Under the pieces are notes generated by a model. It did no database searches and was not told where the DNA came from. It was given only the letters and a program-made list of their open reading frames with translations. Positions 42,885 through 51,427 of a stretch of 64,000 nt of DNA are shown piece after piece. How positions within the stretch are numbered: the first letter of the stretch is position 1; the number at the start of each line of letters is the position of its first letter. Source of the DNA: Planococcus salinarum (lineage in GTDB: Bacteria > Bacillota > Bacilli > Bacillales_A > Planococcaceae); the NCBI RefSeq assembly GCF_007004625.1, contig NZ_VIFV01000008.1, positions 1 through 64,000 of the forward strand, given 5' to 3'. Made by a program: the position numbers and the translations under genes.

Positions 42885-43988
42885 CTAATCCTTCATGATG
42901 CCGATCAAATCATAGAGGTAATAACGGCGGTTGCGCTGGCGGTCGTTTCCAAATACCATATTCAGCTGAACGAGCTGCTTCAGGCTTTGGCGGATTGTGA
43001 CCGGGGCAAGCCCCGTCAGCATCTCCAACTGTTTGACATCCGCAATCGGCGAATTGAACATTGCGCGCCACACTTTTTGCGTGGAAGGTTGGGCCAATTT
43101 CGCCAAACCGGACTGGTAGAGCTCTTCCGCTTGATTCAATTTATCGTACTGATGGCCAGCCATTTTGATAGTGGCATCCAGAAAGAAGCTGATCCAGGAC
43201 TTCCAATCGGGAACGGGTTTGCCGATGCCGCGGACACCGTTTAACAACGCGTAGTATTTGAATTTCTCCCGTTCCAACTCTTCGCTCAAGAAAAAATAAG
43301 GCGTTTCAATCAGTTTGCTCTGCAATAAATAGAGGACGATCAAGATGCGTCCCAACCGGCCGTTGCCATCCAGGAAAGGATGGATGGATTCAAATTGGGC
43401 GTGTATGATGGCTGATTTGATCAGTGGATGCAGTTCGTCCAGCTGTTCTTCCGCATAGGGATTGCCGTTGATGAACCGTTCCAGATTCGTCATGTACTGA
43501 TCCATCAATTGCGGTTCAGGCGGGATATAGGCCGCATCTTTCAATTGGTTCGTGGGGCCGATGAAATTTTGGACACGCCGGTAGTTCCCGGCAGCACCGG
43601 ATGAACCTCTTGCGTTCTTCATGAGCACTTCATGGATTTGCCGGATCAGCCGTTCGGATAAAGGATATCCGGCTTGCACCGCTTCAATCCCGATGGCCAG
43701 CGCTTCCTGGTAATTTCTCACTTCGGTCTTTTCCCAATCATCCTGGTGATCCAATTGATCCTCCAACATATCATGGAACGTCACTTGGGTCCCTTCAATC
43801 CGTGTCGACTGCACGGACTCCATCAGTGTGATCAATTCCAGGAATGATTGATTGACCACGGAATAGCGCAGTTTCTCCTTTAACTTCTCCAACTTGGCAG
43901 AAGCCGTCACAACTTTTTTATAGAAAAACAATTCTGTTTCACTGTCAAATTCAATGGGGAGCATAGGTAAAGAATAAGGTTGTTTCAC
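42885..43988 (-). CDS. Fic-family AMPylase with N-terminal inhibitory helix
   Basis: A 367-residue protein with the Fic core motif SIHPFLDGNGRLGR, whose His and Arg/Asn residues carry out AMP transfer to a target hydroxyl. Upstream, STRIEG fits the inhibitory motif (S/T)xxxE(G/N) on the N-terminal side, which marks it as a class II, self-inhibited Fic protein. The C-terminal ~70 residues look like a winged helix (MLTGLAPVTIRQSLKQLVQL), so it may also bind DNA. The GTG start has AGAGGTGATC upstream. The target is unknown. Confidence 0.92.
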   Translation of the reverse strand: MKQPYSLPMLPIEFDSETELFFYKKVVTASAKLEKLKEKLRYSVVNQSFLELITLMESVQSTRIEGTQVTFHDMLEDQLDHQDDWEKTEVRNYQEALAIGIEAVQAGYPLSERLIRQIHEVLMKNARGSSGAAGNYRRVQNFIGPTNQLKDAAYIPPEPQLMDQYMTNLERFINGNPYAEEQLDELHPLIKSAIIHAQFESIHPFLDGNGRLGRILIVLYLLQSKLIETPYFFLSEELEREKFKYYALLNGVRGIGKPVPDWKSWISFFLDATIKMAGHQYDKLNQAEELYQSGLAKLAQPSTQKVWRAMFNSPIADVKQLEMLTGLAPVTIRQSLKQLVQLNMVFGNDRQRNRRYYLYDLIGIMKD

Positions 43989-44101
43989 ACGATCACCTCT
44001 AACGTTATTTTTTCTATTTTTATTATTCTAACACACTTAATAACGGATTAACGATATTTTATCTTCATTTTATAATGTAACTGGTGATATGAAAACAGAA
44101 A

Positions 44102-44271
44102 TCGCGCCCCTGTGTCAAAGACGATTCAATTTATTCACGACAATTGAATGCCAAAGAAGCTGCCTCCAGAAACCCCAATGGTTTTCGGTGGCAGCTTCTC
44201 TATATTTATCCAGAAATATAAATAGTCATAATTGTATCCAACACAGGGACAACCTGGGAACTGCTGGAAAC
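44102..44271. repeat. Structured repeat family A, copy 4
   Basis: TCGCGCCCCTGTGTC to CTGGGAACTGCTGGAAA. The centre has a strong hairpin GAAGCTGCC/GGCAGCTTC around a CCAGAAACCCC loop. It fills the gap between the Fic gene and the AbrB-like gene. Confidence 0.8.
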
Positions 44272-44308
44272 CAGCAATTCCTTTTTTTCTTGGGGGTAAA
44301 CATATTGG

Positions 44309-44563
44309 TTATCGGTCAACAAGCCCTTTTAAAGCTGCTTCGTGTGCTTCCATTTCTTCTTTCAGATTATCGGAAAAATCAATCGGATAGTCTTTCTTCA
44401 GCTGTCTAGTCTTGGGTAATTTTTTTATGGTAAGGTGGTTTTCGGTCATTACGACATCCACCTCATCTCCGTTATTGATATTCAATGCCTTTAATACATC
44501 TGAAGGCAACGTTAATCCGAGAGAGTCGTCAATTTTAATAATTTGCCTTTTAATAACGACCAT
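44309..44563 (-). CDS. AbrB/MazE-type small DNA-binding protein (orphan antitoxin-like)
   Basis: 84 residues with a swapped-hairpin AbrB/MazE N-terminus (IIKIDDSLGLTLPSDVLKAL, NNGDEVDVVM) and a charged C-terminal tail (EEMEAHEAALKGLVDR) typical of antitoxins. The ATG at 44563 has GGAGG 6 bp upstream. No toxin gene follows; the downstream DNA is a family A repeat, so a partner may have been lost. Confidence 0.8.
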   Translation of the reverse strand: MVVIKRQIIKIDDSLGLTLPSDVLKALNINNGDEVDVVMTENHLTIKKLPKTRQLKKDYPIDFSDNLKEEMEAHEAALKGLVDR

Positions 44564-44762
44564 TTTAACCCTCCTAAACGATGCTCGGTTCGATAAGAAT
44601 CTCAATCATCATTACATTACCTTAATCATATCCTATTCACGCTAACAGGCAAGAAATTCGGGCCATGGTGGTAAAAACAACTTCCTATATTCACAGAGAC
44701 AATCCGGGAACTGCTGGAAACCACCAATTGCCTCCAGCATTCTGCCCCTAATTTCTCTATTC

Positions 44763-45368
44763 CTACATCACCGGCGGCTCCATATCTTCCACATGCCTGT
44801 CTTCCTCCGCATTCTGCGCATACGTCAGGCAGTACATGCAATACGCTGTGTTGTTCTTCTCAAACGGCTCCGGCAACAACTCCCGCAACAGTTTCCGGTC
44901 CAGAAATGCCGGAGCGGGAAGCGTATCGTCCCAATACAGTGGAAATGAACTATAAGGGTAGTCCTCCAACCGCTCGACCATCGGCTCCTTTGTCTGGATC
45001 GGGTTGCGGTGGATGTAGCTGCTGACGGTGAGAAGCCCCAGCCGGGAATCGACTTCCTTGGCAAAATAGCGCTTCTGGTAGATGCGGCCGATATGGCTGT
45101 GGCGCTTCGCATACGACGAACTGTAGCGTCTGTTAACCAGGCTCATGATTTTGTGGAGCGGGTCCCGCAGCGGCTTGATCAGAATATGGTAATGGTTCGT
45201 CATGAAACACTACGCCAGGATCGTAAACGGATAATCCACATAAACATGCAGAAAGGCGCGTTTCAATTCAAACATATCTTCTTTTGTTCGAAAAATCGGC
45301 TGCCGGTTATTGCCCCGCAGGATGACGTGGTAATAGGAATTCGGATTGAATACGCGCCGTCTCGTCAT
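44763..45368 (-). pseudogene. RAYT / IS200-like tyrosine transposase gene with premature amber codon
   Basis: A reading frame from ATG 45368 encodes MTRRRVFNPNSYYHVILRGN, the normal RAYT start, and runs to an in-frame TAG at 45210-45212. It continues without frameshift from CFMTNHYHILIKP (the HUH motif) to the stop at 44763. In relatives the residue at the TAG is normally aromatic, so a single base change explains the break. The probable catalytic Tyr is in SSYIHRNP. A shorter product from ATG 45203 would lack the N-terminus. The start lies 6 bp past the stop of the YifB/ComM gene. Confidence 0.85.
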
Positions 45369-45374
45369 CGGACT

Positions 45375-46907
45375 TCACCGCATCAGCGAACTGTGGGCAC
45401 GAGAAGCGGAAATTTTCCACTCCAGCGCTTCGGCCACTGCCGCATCCGACACGTTATCCTCATCCCGCACATCCGCAATCGTCCGCGCCAGCCGCAAAAT
45501 TTTCATCGTCGACCGGCTGCTCAAATTCTCCTCGAAACTCGCCGCTTCAACCCGTGCCAGTTGCGCAGGACTAAACCTAACCTTTTCCTCGAACAATTTA
45601 ACCGGCACAATGGCATTCGTATAATTGGCCCCATAACGGATCCGCTGTCGGTTGCGCGCTTTCGAAACCGTCTCCCGCAGTTCTTCCGAAGTGGCCGCCG
45701 AAACCTCTTCGAACACACTCTGGCTCCGTAACGCCAGCACAAAATCAATGCGGTCGATAATCGGACCGGTGATTTTCTGCATGTATTTCAAACGGATTTT
45801 GTCGCTGCAAACGCAGTATTTATCCCGCGCGCCGTAATAGCCGCACGGACACGGGTTGGTCGCGGCGATCAGGTTGATGCTCGCCGGAAAGCGGTCCGAC
45901 CCTTCGACCCGGTTGACCACCGCAAATCCGGATTCCAGCGGCTGCCGCAGCGTATCGATGACGCGCCGTGGGAAGTGGCCCAATTCATCAAGGAATAAAA
46001 CACCGCGGTGGGCAAGCGACATCTCACCCGGTTTCGGGTAGCGCCCACCACCGACAATCGCGCCTTCCGACGACGAATGGTGCGGCGCCCGGAACGGCGG
46101 ACGCTCCGACAGGCTGCGCGCCTGTTTCGCCAGCTGGTAGATGCTGTAGACTTCCAGCACTTCTTCATGCGTCAGATCCGGCAGAATCGTATGGAACGCG
46201 TTCGCCAAAAGACTCTTGCCGCAGCCCGGCGGACCGCTCATCAATACATGATGGCCACCCGACGCCGCCAGTAGCATCGCGCGCTTGGCATCCGCGTGCC
46301 CCCGGATCGCCGAAAAGCAGATATGCGGCGTTTTCTCGGCTTCTTCATAAACGGTTTCAGGTGCCAAAAGGGTGATTTCGTCATCAAAAAGGGAAGGCTG
46401 ACCCCTGAGGTGGGCCAGTATTGAGGGGATGTCCGGCATACGGATCAACTCGATATCCGCTGCTTTCGCAAAAAGGGAGATTTCAATGGGTGGGATGTAA
46501 ATGCGTTTGAATCCTAAAAGAATCGCCTGATGAATGGTTGGAATCATGCTGTGAAACGTCGTCAAATGACCGTCCAGCGTCAGTGCTGCAATAAAACAGG
46601 TCTTCTCTGGAATTTTCACCGGGTGTTTCTCCATCGCCTGCAGCACCGCAAGCAACATCGCCGCATCATACGAAGTACCTTGTTTCCGGACATCCGCCGG
46701 CGACAAGTGAATCGTAATCTTCTTCATATCAATATCCTTGCCGAGTGTGTGCAGACAATTGAGTATCCGCTCCCGCGACTCCTTGATCGACGTGTCCGGC
46801 AAGCCGATGATGACACACGACTCCTTGTCCTCACGTACCGTCGCCTCGACCTGAATAATCTGCCCGGCGAGCCCGGACATGCCGACACTGTAAATGTAAT
46901 TGCTTAT
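45375..46907 (-). CDS. YifB/ComM-family Mg-chelatase-like AAA+ ATPase
   Basis: About 510 residues: N-terminal ChlI-like domain (VEATVREDKESCVIIGLPD, SRERILNCLHTLG), central AAA+ module with Walker A MSGPPGCGKSLLANAF and Walker B GVLFLDELGHF, Cys-rich NPCPCGYYG..CVCS, and a C-terminal domain. ComM members act as helicases that help recombination of incoming DNA in transformation. The family length of about 510 residues and an AGAGGG site 6 bp upstream point to the codon at 46907, which is ATA. No ATG, GTG or TTG fits there. The frame is open to ATG 47024, but that extension overlaps a promoter-like sequence. Confidence 0.88.
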   Translation of the reverse strand: MSNYIYSVGMSGLAGQIIQVEATVREDKESCVIIGLPDTSIKESRERILNCLHTLGKDIDMKKITIHLSPADVRKQGTSYDAAMLLAVLQAMEKHPVKIPEKTCFIAALTLDGHLTTFHSMIPTIHQAILLGFKRIYIPPIEISLFAKAADIELIRMPDIPSILAHLRGQPSLFDDEITLLAPETVYEEAEKTPHICFSAIRGHADAKRAMLLAASGGHHVLMSGPPGCGKSLLANAFHTILPDLTHEEVLEVYSIYQLAKQARSLSERPPFRAPHHSSSEGAIVGGGRYPKPGEMSLAHRGVLFLDELGHFPRRVIDTLRQPLESGFAVVNRVEGSDRFPASINLIAATNPCPCGYYGARDKYCVCSDKIRLKYMQKITGPIIDRIDFVLALRSQSVFEEVSAATSEELRETVSKARNRQRIRYGANYTNAIVPVKLFEEKVRFSPAQLARVEAASFEENLSSRSTMKILRLARTIADVRDEDNVSDAAVAEALEWKISASRAHSSLMR

Positions 46908-47081
46908 GAGAATCCCTCTTTTCCAATGAGTAGTTGCGTACTTCTTAAGTATAATAGAAGAAACTGATATTGTCTCAATAATCTGATAACATTCGAGGCA
47001 TTGGACAACATAGCGATTCTCCACCCAATCCCAAGATATGCTATTCTAAAAACATCGAAAGTGAAAAGCGAGGTACGCAAA

Positions 47082-47555
47082 ATGAAAAAAATGAAAGCGA
47101 ATCCCGATTTTATTCCCTGCCTGCCGGTCCCGGGAGACGAAATGCTCGGCGGCTTCCCGTTCAACTGGCACATTTCCAAAGCGGCTGCGTGGATTGAAGA
47201 GAATCCGGGGCAGGTGGAGTTATCCGTGGTGCAAGTCGGGGCACCGGGGCCCCTGGCGGATTCATCGAACCTGGATGAAGAGTTCATCCCGCAGGCGGAT
47301 TTAACAAAACCGCTCATCATGGTGCGGATGCGGCCGGAATTTTTCCGGCTGATCGACGGCAACCACCGCGTGGCCAAAGCGAGGCGCTTGGGTGTAAAGG
47401 AATTGCCGGCCTATTACCTGACCCAGGAGCAGCACCGGCAATTCTTCACTTCTAAAGATATGGACGAGCGGTATGTGGGTTATTGGAACGGCAAATTGAA
47501 AGATTTCAAGAGAGATAAAGGGCGATGGGGTGTGGTTGGGGAAGTAGAGGTTTGA
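47082..47555 (+). CDS. Small ParB/sulfiredoxin-like protein
   Basis: A 157-residue protein. The segment FFRLIDGNHRVAKARRLGVK followed by ELPAYYLT is the ParB/Srx-type signature (DGNHR), which binds nucleotides in ParB-fold proteins. No DNA-binding domain is attached. The ATG at 47082 has GAGGT 7 bp upstream. It is divergent from the ComM-like gene. Function unknown; the fold call is inferred from the motif. Confidence 0.65.
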   Translation: MKKMKANPDFIPCLPVPGDEMLGGFPFNWHISKAAAWIEENPGQVELSVVQVGAPGPLADSSNLDEEFIPQADLTKPLIMVRMRPEFFRLIDGNHRVAKARRLGVKELPAYYLTQEQHRQFFTSKDMDERYVGYWNGKLKDFKRDKGRWGVVGEVEV

Positions 47556-47607
47556 TTCAACACTAAGCCTTGGATGTGAGGCGATATCTATGAAAAGGGG
47601 TGGACAG

Positions 47608-48321
47608 GTGGAGAAGCTAAACAGCTTGGAAGAGTACCAATGGATTCGGGACGAGACCGTCTATTTCCTGTCGGATGAACGGCCGGGAAGCCGGGTCGAA
47701 AACTTCTTGCCCAACCGTTTTGACCATTATTGCAAGGTCATGCATCCGTTGTTTCGGGATCCGCAAATTACAGATGAGCATCTCCTGTGGAGCGAATTCC
47801 CTCCGGATCAACCAATTGAAATTCAGCTTGGTGAACGGCTCAGGCTGATGGAGCTCGCTGAAAAGTATGGCCTTGAATTTTCGAAAGAGCTTTCATCGGC
47901 GTCAATTAGGCTTAAGCTGAACGGCTATCCCCGTTATCTGATTACAGGCGAGGAAGGGGACATCGAGCCAGAGACCCTGCAGGCGCTCGTTCGGCTGCTG
48001 CAGCAGTTCATCAGAGAGGATAGCTGCTATTTTCTATATGGTCTTTTGAAGACGGAAGACTACATCGACACACTGTTTCGGGGTGAATTGGCAGAAGTCC
48101 TGGAGCTGCCAAAGCGCGCAGGCCTGCGCGGAACGCCCACGTATTGGTGGCCGGCGGATAAAGCATGGTGTCTCTACACCGATTACGACCTGGATTTCTC
48201 ATTGGTCGGGGGCAGTCGTGAACTGATCGACGCCCTGCTGGCACATGATTTTCTGGAATGTATCGAGTGCGATGCCGCTACAAGGATTGATAATCAGGCG
48301 GATGATACGAATAGGGAGTAG
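47608..48321 (+). CDS. Uncharacterised acidic protein with a truncated duplicate nearby
   Basis: About 237 residues, acidic, not recognised with certainty. C-terminal TPTYWWPADKAWCLYTDYDL with DFSLVGG is the most distinctive segment and suggests an immunity-like or SMI1-like small soluble protein; this is a weak inference. The GTG at 47608 (AAGGGGTGG upstream) is preferred because the duplicate at 56893 starts at the same GTG. The first ~46 codons are nearly identical to that duplicate. Confidence 0.65.
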   Translation: MEKLNSLEEYQWIRDETVYFLSDERPGSRVENFLPNRFDHYCKVMHPLFRDPQITDEHLLWSEFPPDQPIEIQLGERLRLMELAEKYGLEFSKELSSASIRLKLNGYPRYLITGEEGDIEPETLQALVRLLQQFIREDSCYFLYGLLKTEDYIDTLFRGELAEVLELPKRAGLRGTPTYWWPADKAWCLYTDYDLDFSLVGGSRELIDALLAHDFLECIECDAATRIDNQADDTNRE

Positions 48322-48344
48322 CCTCTGCGGAGGTGGAAATTCGC

Positions 48345-48505
48345 CTCCCTGGGAACGAAACAATTCTACAGAATTCTGAATATAAACGATAATTTTATGC
48401 AGAAGAAAATCCATTCCCGCGAACCGAAGGTTCAGGGGAATGGATTTTTGATATTTATGCAGAAAGTGGAATTCTCATAAATTGAGCCGCTCCCTGGGAA
48501 CGAAA
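48345..48505. repeat. Structured repeat family B, copy 1
   Basis: Starts and ends with the same word CTCCCTGGGAACGAAA in direct orientation. The centre has the terminator-like hairpin AAATCCATTCCC / GGGGAATGGATTT followed by TTG. It lies 23 bp after a stop codon and probably ends that gene. Confidence 0.8.
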
Positions 48506-48654
48506 AACTAATAATTCGCTTAGTTAGGTCTATTAACACTGACTAGCAATTCGGAAGTATGTTATCTTTTGTTCATTAATTATTAAAATAATCAAAATAT
48601 TAATAACTAATAAGGTCTGGAAGAATTAGAAATTTAAAGAAATGGGGTAATGCC

Positions 48655-49818
48655 ATGAAAAAATTGACTGCTTTGCTGACTGTGTTTATTGCCATTTTCG
48701 GATTCTCTTTTACGGTCACGGCTGAAAATCAGGATTTACAGCGTGCCCTCGTAATCCTGGAAGAAGGGGCTTCGCCCGAGTTACTGAACGGGACAGGCGC
48801 AGAGGTCATTGAATACTACGACAATGTTTCGGCGGTTTATATCAAAGGCAGCGAAGAGACTTTAGCGAAGCTTTCCACACAGCATGGGGTAGAGCTGGTC
48901 GAAAAGGATCAATTTATTGCCGGCAAAGCTCAATTGCCCGGTTGGGGCATACCGCATATCCACACACCTGTGAGCTGGGAATCAGGCTATACCGGAAAAG
49001 GTGTCAAAATCGGGGTGATTGATTCGGGAATTTCGCCACACCCGGACTTGAAAATTGCCGGGGGAGTTTCAATTGTGGGTGACAGTCCATCTTATTACGA
49101 TGTTAATGGCCACGGCACACATGTAGCGGGAATAATCGGAGCACTTGATAACTCAATCGGCATTGTCGGAGTTGCCCCTGAATCGGAGCTGTATGCCATC
49201 AGAGTATTTGGTCAAGACAATACGGGATTTTTATCGGATGTCATCAGCGGAATCGACTGGGCGATTTCCAATGAAATGGATATCATAAACATGAGTCTTG
49301 GTACAGCAGAAGATTCTGAGTTGTTTCAACATGTCATCCGTAAAGCGGCGGCTGACAATATTTTAATCATCGCGGCTGCCGGAAATGCAGGACAGGCTGA
49401 TCCAACGGCTGATTCTGTTGAATACCCGGCAAGATATGAGGAAGTAATTGCTGTTTCGGCTGTCGATAACCTTTCAGAGCGTGCTTACTTTTCATCTGCC
49501 GGCCCAGCAGTCGACTTGGCTGCCCCAGGGGTTACGATCACAAGCACTTTTCTTGGTGGCACATATATGGATATGGACGGCACTTCAATGGCTGCGCCTT
49601 TCGTAGTCGGTCAGGCTGCGCTGGTCAAAGAAGCCTATCCGGGCTTGACCAACGATCAGGTTAAAAGCCTTCTCGGTAAAAATGCGATCGACCTCGGAGC
49701 CCCGGGTACCGATCCGGTCTACGGGGCCGGTTTGATACAGGCGAAGCCTTATATGGAACCCGCTTTCGGGAAGTATCCCACTAAAAATCCGGTCGATTCA
49801 ATGGACGTTTCCGAATAA
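48655..49818 (+). CDS. Secreted subtilisin-like serine protease (S8) with pro-domain
   Basis: A 387-residue preproprotein with a signal peptide (MKKLTALLTVFIAIFGFSFTVTA), an inhibitor-type pro-region (about 25-95) and a subtilase domain. The triad is visible: Asp in GVIDSGIS, His in NGHGTHVAG and Ser in GTSMAAPFVVG; the oxyanion Asn is in AAAGNAG. It is expected to mature outside the cell. The AT-rich 150 bp upstream holds its promoter. It lies 1.2 kb from the pro-peptide gene at 51059 and is one candidate for processing it. Confidence 0.93.
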   Translation: MKKLTALLTVFIAIFGFSFTVTAENQDLQRALVILEEGASPELLNGTGAEVIEYYDNVSAVYIKGSEETLAKLSTQHGVELVEKDQFIAGKAQLPGWGIPHIHTPVSWESGYTGKGVKIGVIDSGISPHPDLKIAGGVSIVGDSPSYYDVNGHGTHVAGIIGALDNSIGIVGVAPESELYAIRVFGQDNTGFLSDVISGIDWAISNEMDIINMSLGTAEDSELFQHVIRKAAADNILIIAAAGNAGQADPTADSVEYPARYEEVIAVSAVDNLSERAYFSSAGPAVDLAAPGVTITSTFLGGTYMDMDGTSMAAPFVVGQAALVKEAYPGLTNDQVKSLLGKNAIDLGAPGTDPVYGAGLIQAKPYMEPAFGKYPTKNPVDSMDVSE

Positions 49819-49965
49819 ACCGCATTCCTGGGAAAGCAACAATTCATGTGCCGATTTTAGGTGGTGCCGGTTATATCGAATAGCCTTAGCTGTAATTATC
49901 ACTTTGAGATTCACCTCTCATTGCTATTTAACTTACATTTCAATAATATAAATTATGGTGATCAT

Positions 49966-50838
49966 ATGAAAAAAATGTTAATTATTTTAGTTGCAGTAAT
50001 GATCCTTGCGGGCGTATATATTTTTAAGGATGCTAATCAAAATGATCGTCATTCTTCTTTACTGGATGAAGATTCCTTTGTTTTGATTGCTCATCGGGGG
50101 GCAAGCGCAATTGCACCTGAGCATACTTTGGCATCTTATCAGATGGCGATGGATATGGATGCAGATTTTATTGAAATTGATTTACAGATGACAAAAGATG
50201 GCGTTCTGGTTGCCTTCCATGATGATACTGTTGACCGCACGACCGATGGCAGTGGAAAAGTAGCGGAAATGGCTTTGGCGGATCTTAAAAAACTGGATGC
50301 GGGTTCCTGGTTTAATGCCGAAAATCCGGACAGAGTGAAAGATGAGTACATTGGCATTGGAGTGCCGACCCTCGAGGAAATCTTTACGGCTTTCGGTGAC
50401 AGGACCAATTATTACATTGAAACCAAGCAGCCGGATAAAAACGATGGAATGGAAGAGAACCTTATGGAATTGCTCGATCAATATGGATTGCTGGAAGAGT
50501 CTCTCCCGGAAGGCAAAGTAATTATCCAGTCGTTCAGCGCAGACAGTTTGAAAGCGATTCACAAATTGGACGACGAGATACCACTCATACAATTGACAGA
50601 CGACCTGGAACAGGAAATCCCTTCCCCTGAAACATTTGAGTTATATAGGGAGTATGCCGTCGGTATTGGAGTTGGTTACAGGAATGCGGACGAGGCATAT
50701 ATTGCTGCTGCAAAAGAAGCAGGTTTATTGGTCCACCTTTTTGTTGTCGACGAACTGGCAGAAGGGGAGAAGCTGAAATCCTGGGGAGCAAACGGTATCT
50801 TCACGAATGATATTGAAGCTGTTGGCAGTTTAAAATGA
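49966..50838 (+). CDS. Anchored or secreted glycerophosphodiester phosphodiesterase
   Basis: A 290-residue GDPD-family enzyme with an N-terminal hydrophobic segment (LIILVAVMILAGVYIF). Active-site motifs are LIAHRGASAIAPEHTL (His, Arg and Glu), DFIEIDLQMTKDG and VAFHDDTVDRTT. It hydrolyses glycerophosphodiesters or teichoic-acid-type glycerol phosphate outside the membrane to give glycerol-3-phosphate. The ATG at 49966 has GGTGATC upstream; the longer frame from 49861 has no site. A family B repeat with a hairpin follows. Confidence 0.9.
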   Translation: MKKMLIILVAVMILAGVYIFKDANQNDRHSSLLDEDSFVLIAHRGASAIAPEHTLASYQMAMDMDADFIEIDLQMTKDGVLVAFHDDTVDRTTDGSGKVAEMALADLKKLDAGSWFNAENPDRVKDEYIGIGVPTLEEIFTAFGDRTNYYIETKQPDKNDGMEENLMELLDQYGLLEESLPEGKVIIQSFSADSLKAIHKLDDEIPLIQLTDDLEQEIPSPETFELYREYAVGIGVGYRNADEAYIAAAKEAGLLVHLFVVDELAEGEKLKSWGANGIFTNDIEAVGSLK

Positions 50839-50848
50839 GGGATTATTA

Positions 50849-50999
50849 ATTTGCGTTCCTACTATATTAAATAGATAGACGGCAATTGTATGCAAAAGAA
50901 TATCCATTCCCACGAACAGAAGGTTCAGGGGAATGGATATTTGATGTTTATGCAGTAAGCGGAATTGGCATGAATTGAGCCGCTCCCTGGGAACGAAAA
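50849..50999. repeat. Structured repeat family B, copy 2
   Basis: The left part carries the CCTACTATATTAAATAGATA word of family E. It then shows the ATCCATTCCC / GGGGAATGGAT hairpin and the right end GCCGCTCCCTGGGAACGAAAA. It begins 11 bp after the phosphodiesterase stop. Confidence 0.75.
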
Positions 51000-51009
51000 C
51001 TCAAATATA

Positions 51010-51040
51010 AAACCCGGGAATCGATTGCATGCCCGGGTAT
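51010..51040 (-). terminator. Terminator of the receptor/pro-peptide operon
   Basis: On the minus strand ACCCGGG (51038-51032) pairs with CCCGGGT (51018-51012), followed by TTTATATTT. It lies 20 bp after the pro-peptide stop. Confidence 0.75.
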
Positions 51041-51058
51041 ATCGTAAATTTGATTATA

Positions 51059-51400
51059 TTAAGCTTTTGACCACGGATTTGGGTGAATAACAGCCACTTG
51101 TGATTTTACGGACCAGGGATTAGGATGAATAACAGCCACTTGTGATTTTACGGACCAGGGATTAGGATGAATAACAGCCACTTGTGATTTTACGGACCAG
51201 GGATTAGGATGAATAACGGCCACTTGTGATTTGATGGACCAAGGATTTGGATGGATAACAGCTGTTTCGGTTGCTGTTGCATCCACGGTTTCTTTTGAAA
51301 TTGAATTATTAGTTTTGTAAGAAGTATTTCCGTCGACTGTTAGAACGCCGATCAATCCGAATGTGAATACTGCTAAAGTTAACCCGACTTTTTTTATCAT
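51059..51400 (-). CDS. Secreted pro-peptide with five tandem signal-peptide-like units
   Basis: A 113-residue precursor with a Sec-type signal peptide (KKVGLTLAVFTFGLIGVLTV), a polar spacer (about 24-46), then a 14-residue unit AVIHPNPWSVKSQV repeated. Units are at residues 47-60 (with SIKSQV), 61-74, 75-88 and 89-102, and a last shortened unit AVIHPNPWSKA at 103-113. At DNA level the 42 bp units are almost identical in the centre. The ATG has GGGGGTA 8 bp upstream. It starts 27 bp after the stop of the HTH/TPR regulator gene, the Rap-Phr/NprR-NprX arrangement. Each unit is predicted to release a short Pro/Trp peptide such as HPNPW or VIHPNPWS; exact ends are not shown by the sequence. Confidence 0.85.
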   Translation of the reverse strand: MIKKVGLTLAVFTFGLIGVLTVDGNTSYKTNNSISKETVDATATETAVIHPNPWSIKSQVAVIHPNPWSVKSQVAVIHPNPWSVKSQVAVIHPNPWSVKSQVAVIHPNPWSKA

Positions 51401-51427
51401 TATGATGGTACCCCCATTTTATTTTAT

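Noticed and set aside
46530-46967. 145-residue plus-strand frame
   Set aside because: Antisense to the ComM-like gene; no start signal.
51059-51262. Possible CRISPR-like or simple satellite repeat
   Set aside because: The 42 bp units have no spacers, keep the reading frame and encode a conserved peptide behind a signal sequence, so a coding repeat is the better reading.
51059-51400. Repeat protein as a wall-associated or structural repeat protein
   Set aside because: Only 113 residues, no anchor signal, and placed directly behind an RRNPP-type regulator; a structural role cannot be fully excluded.
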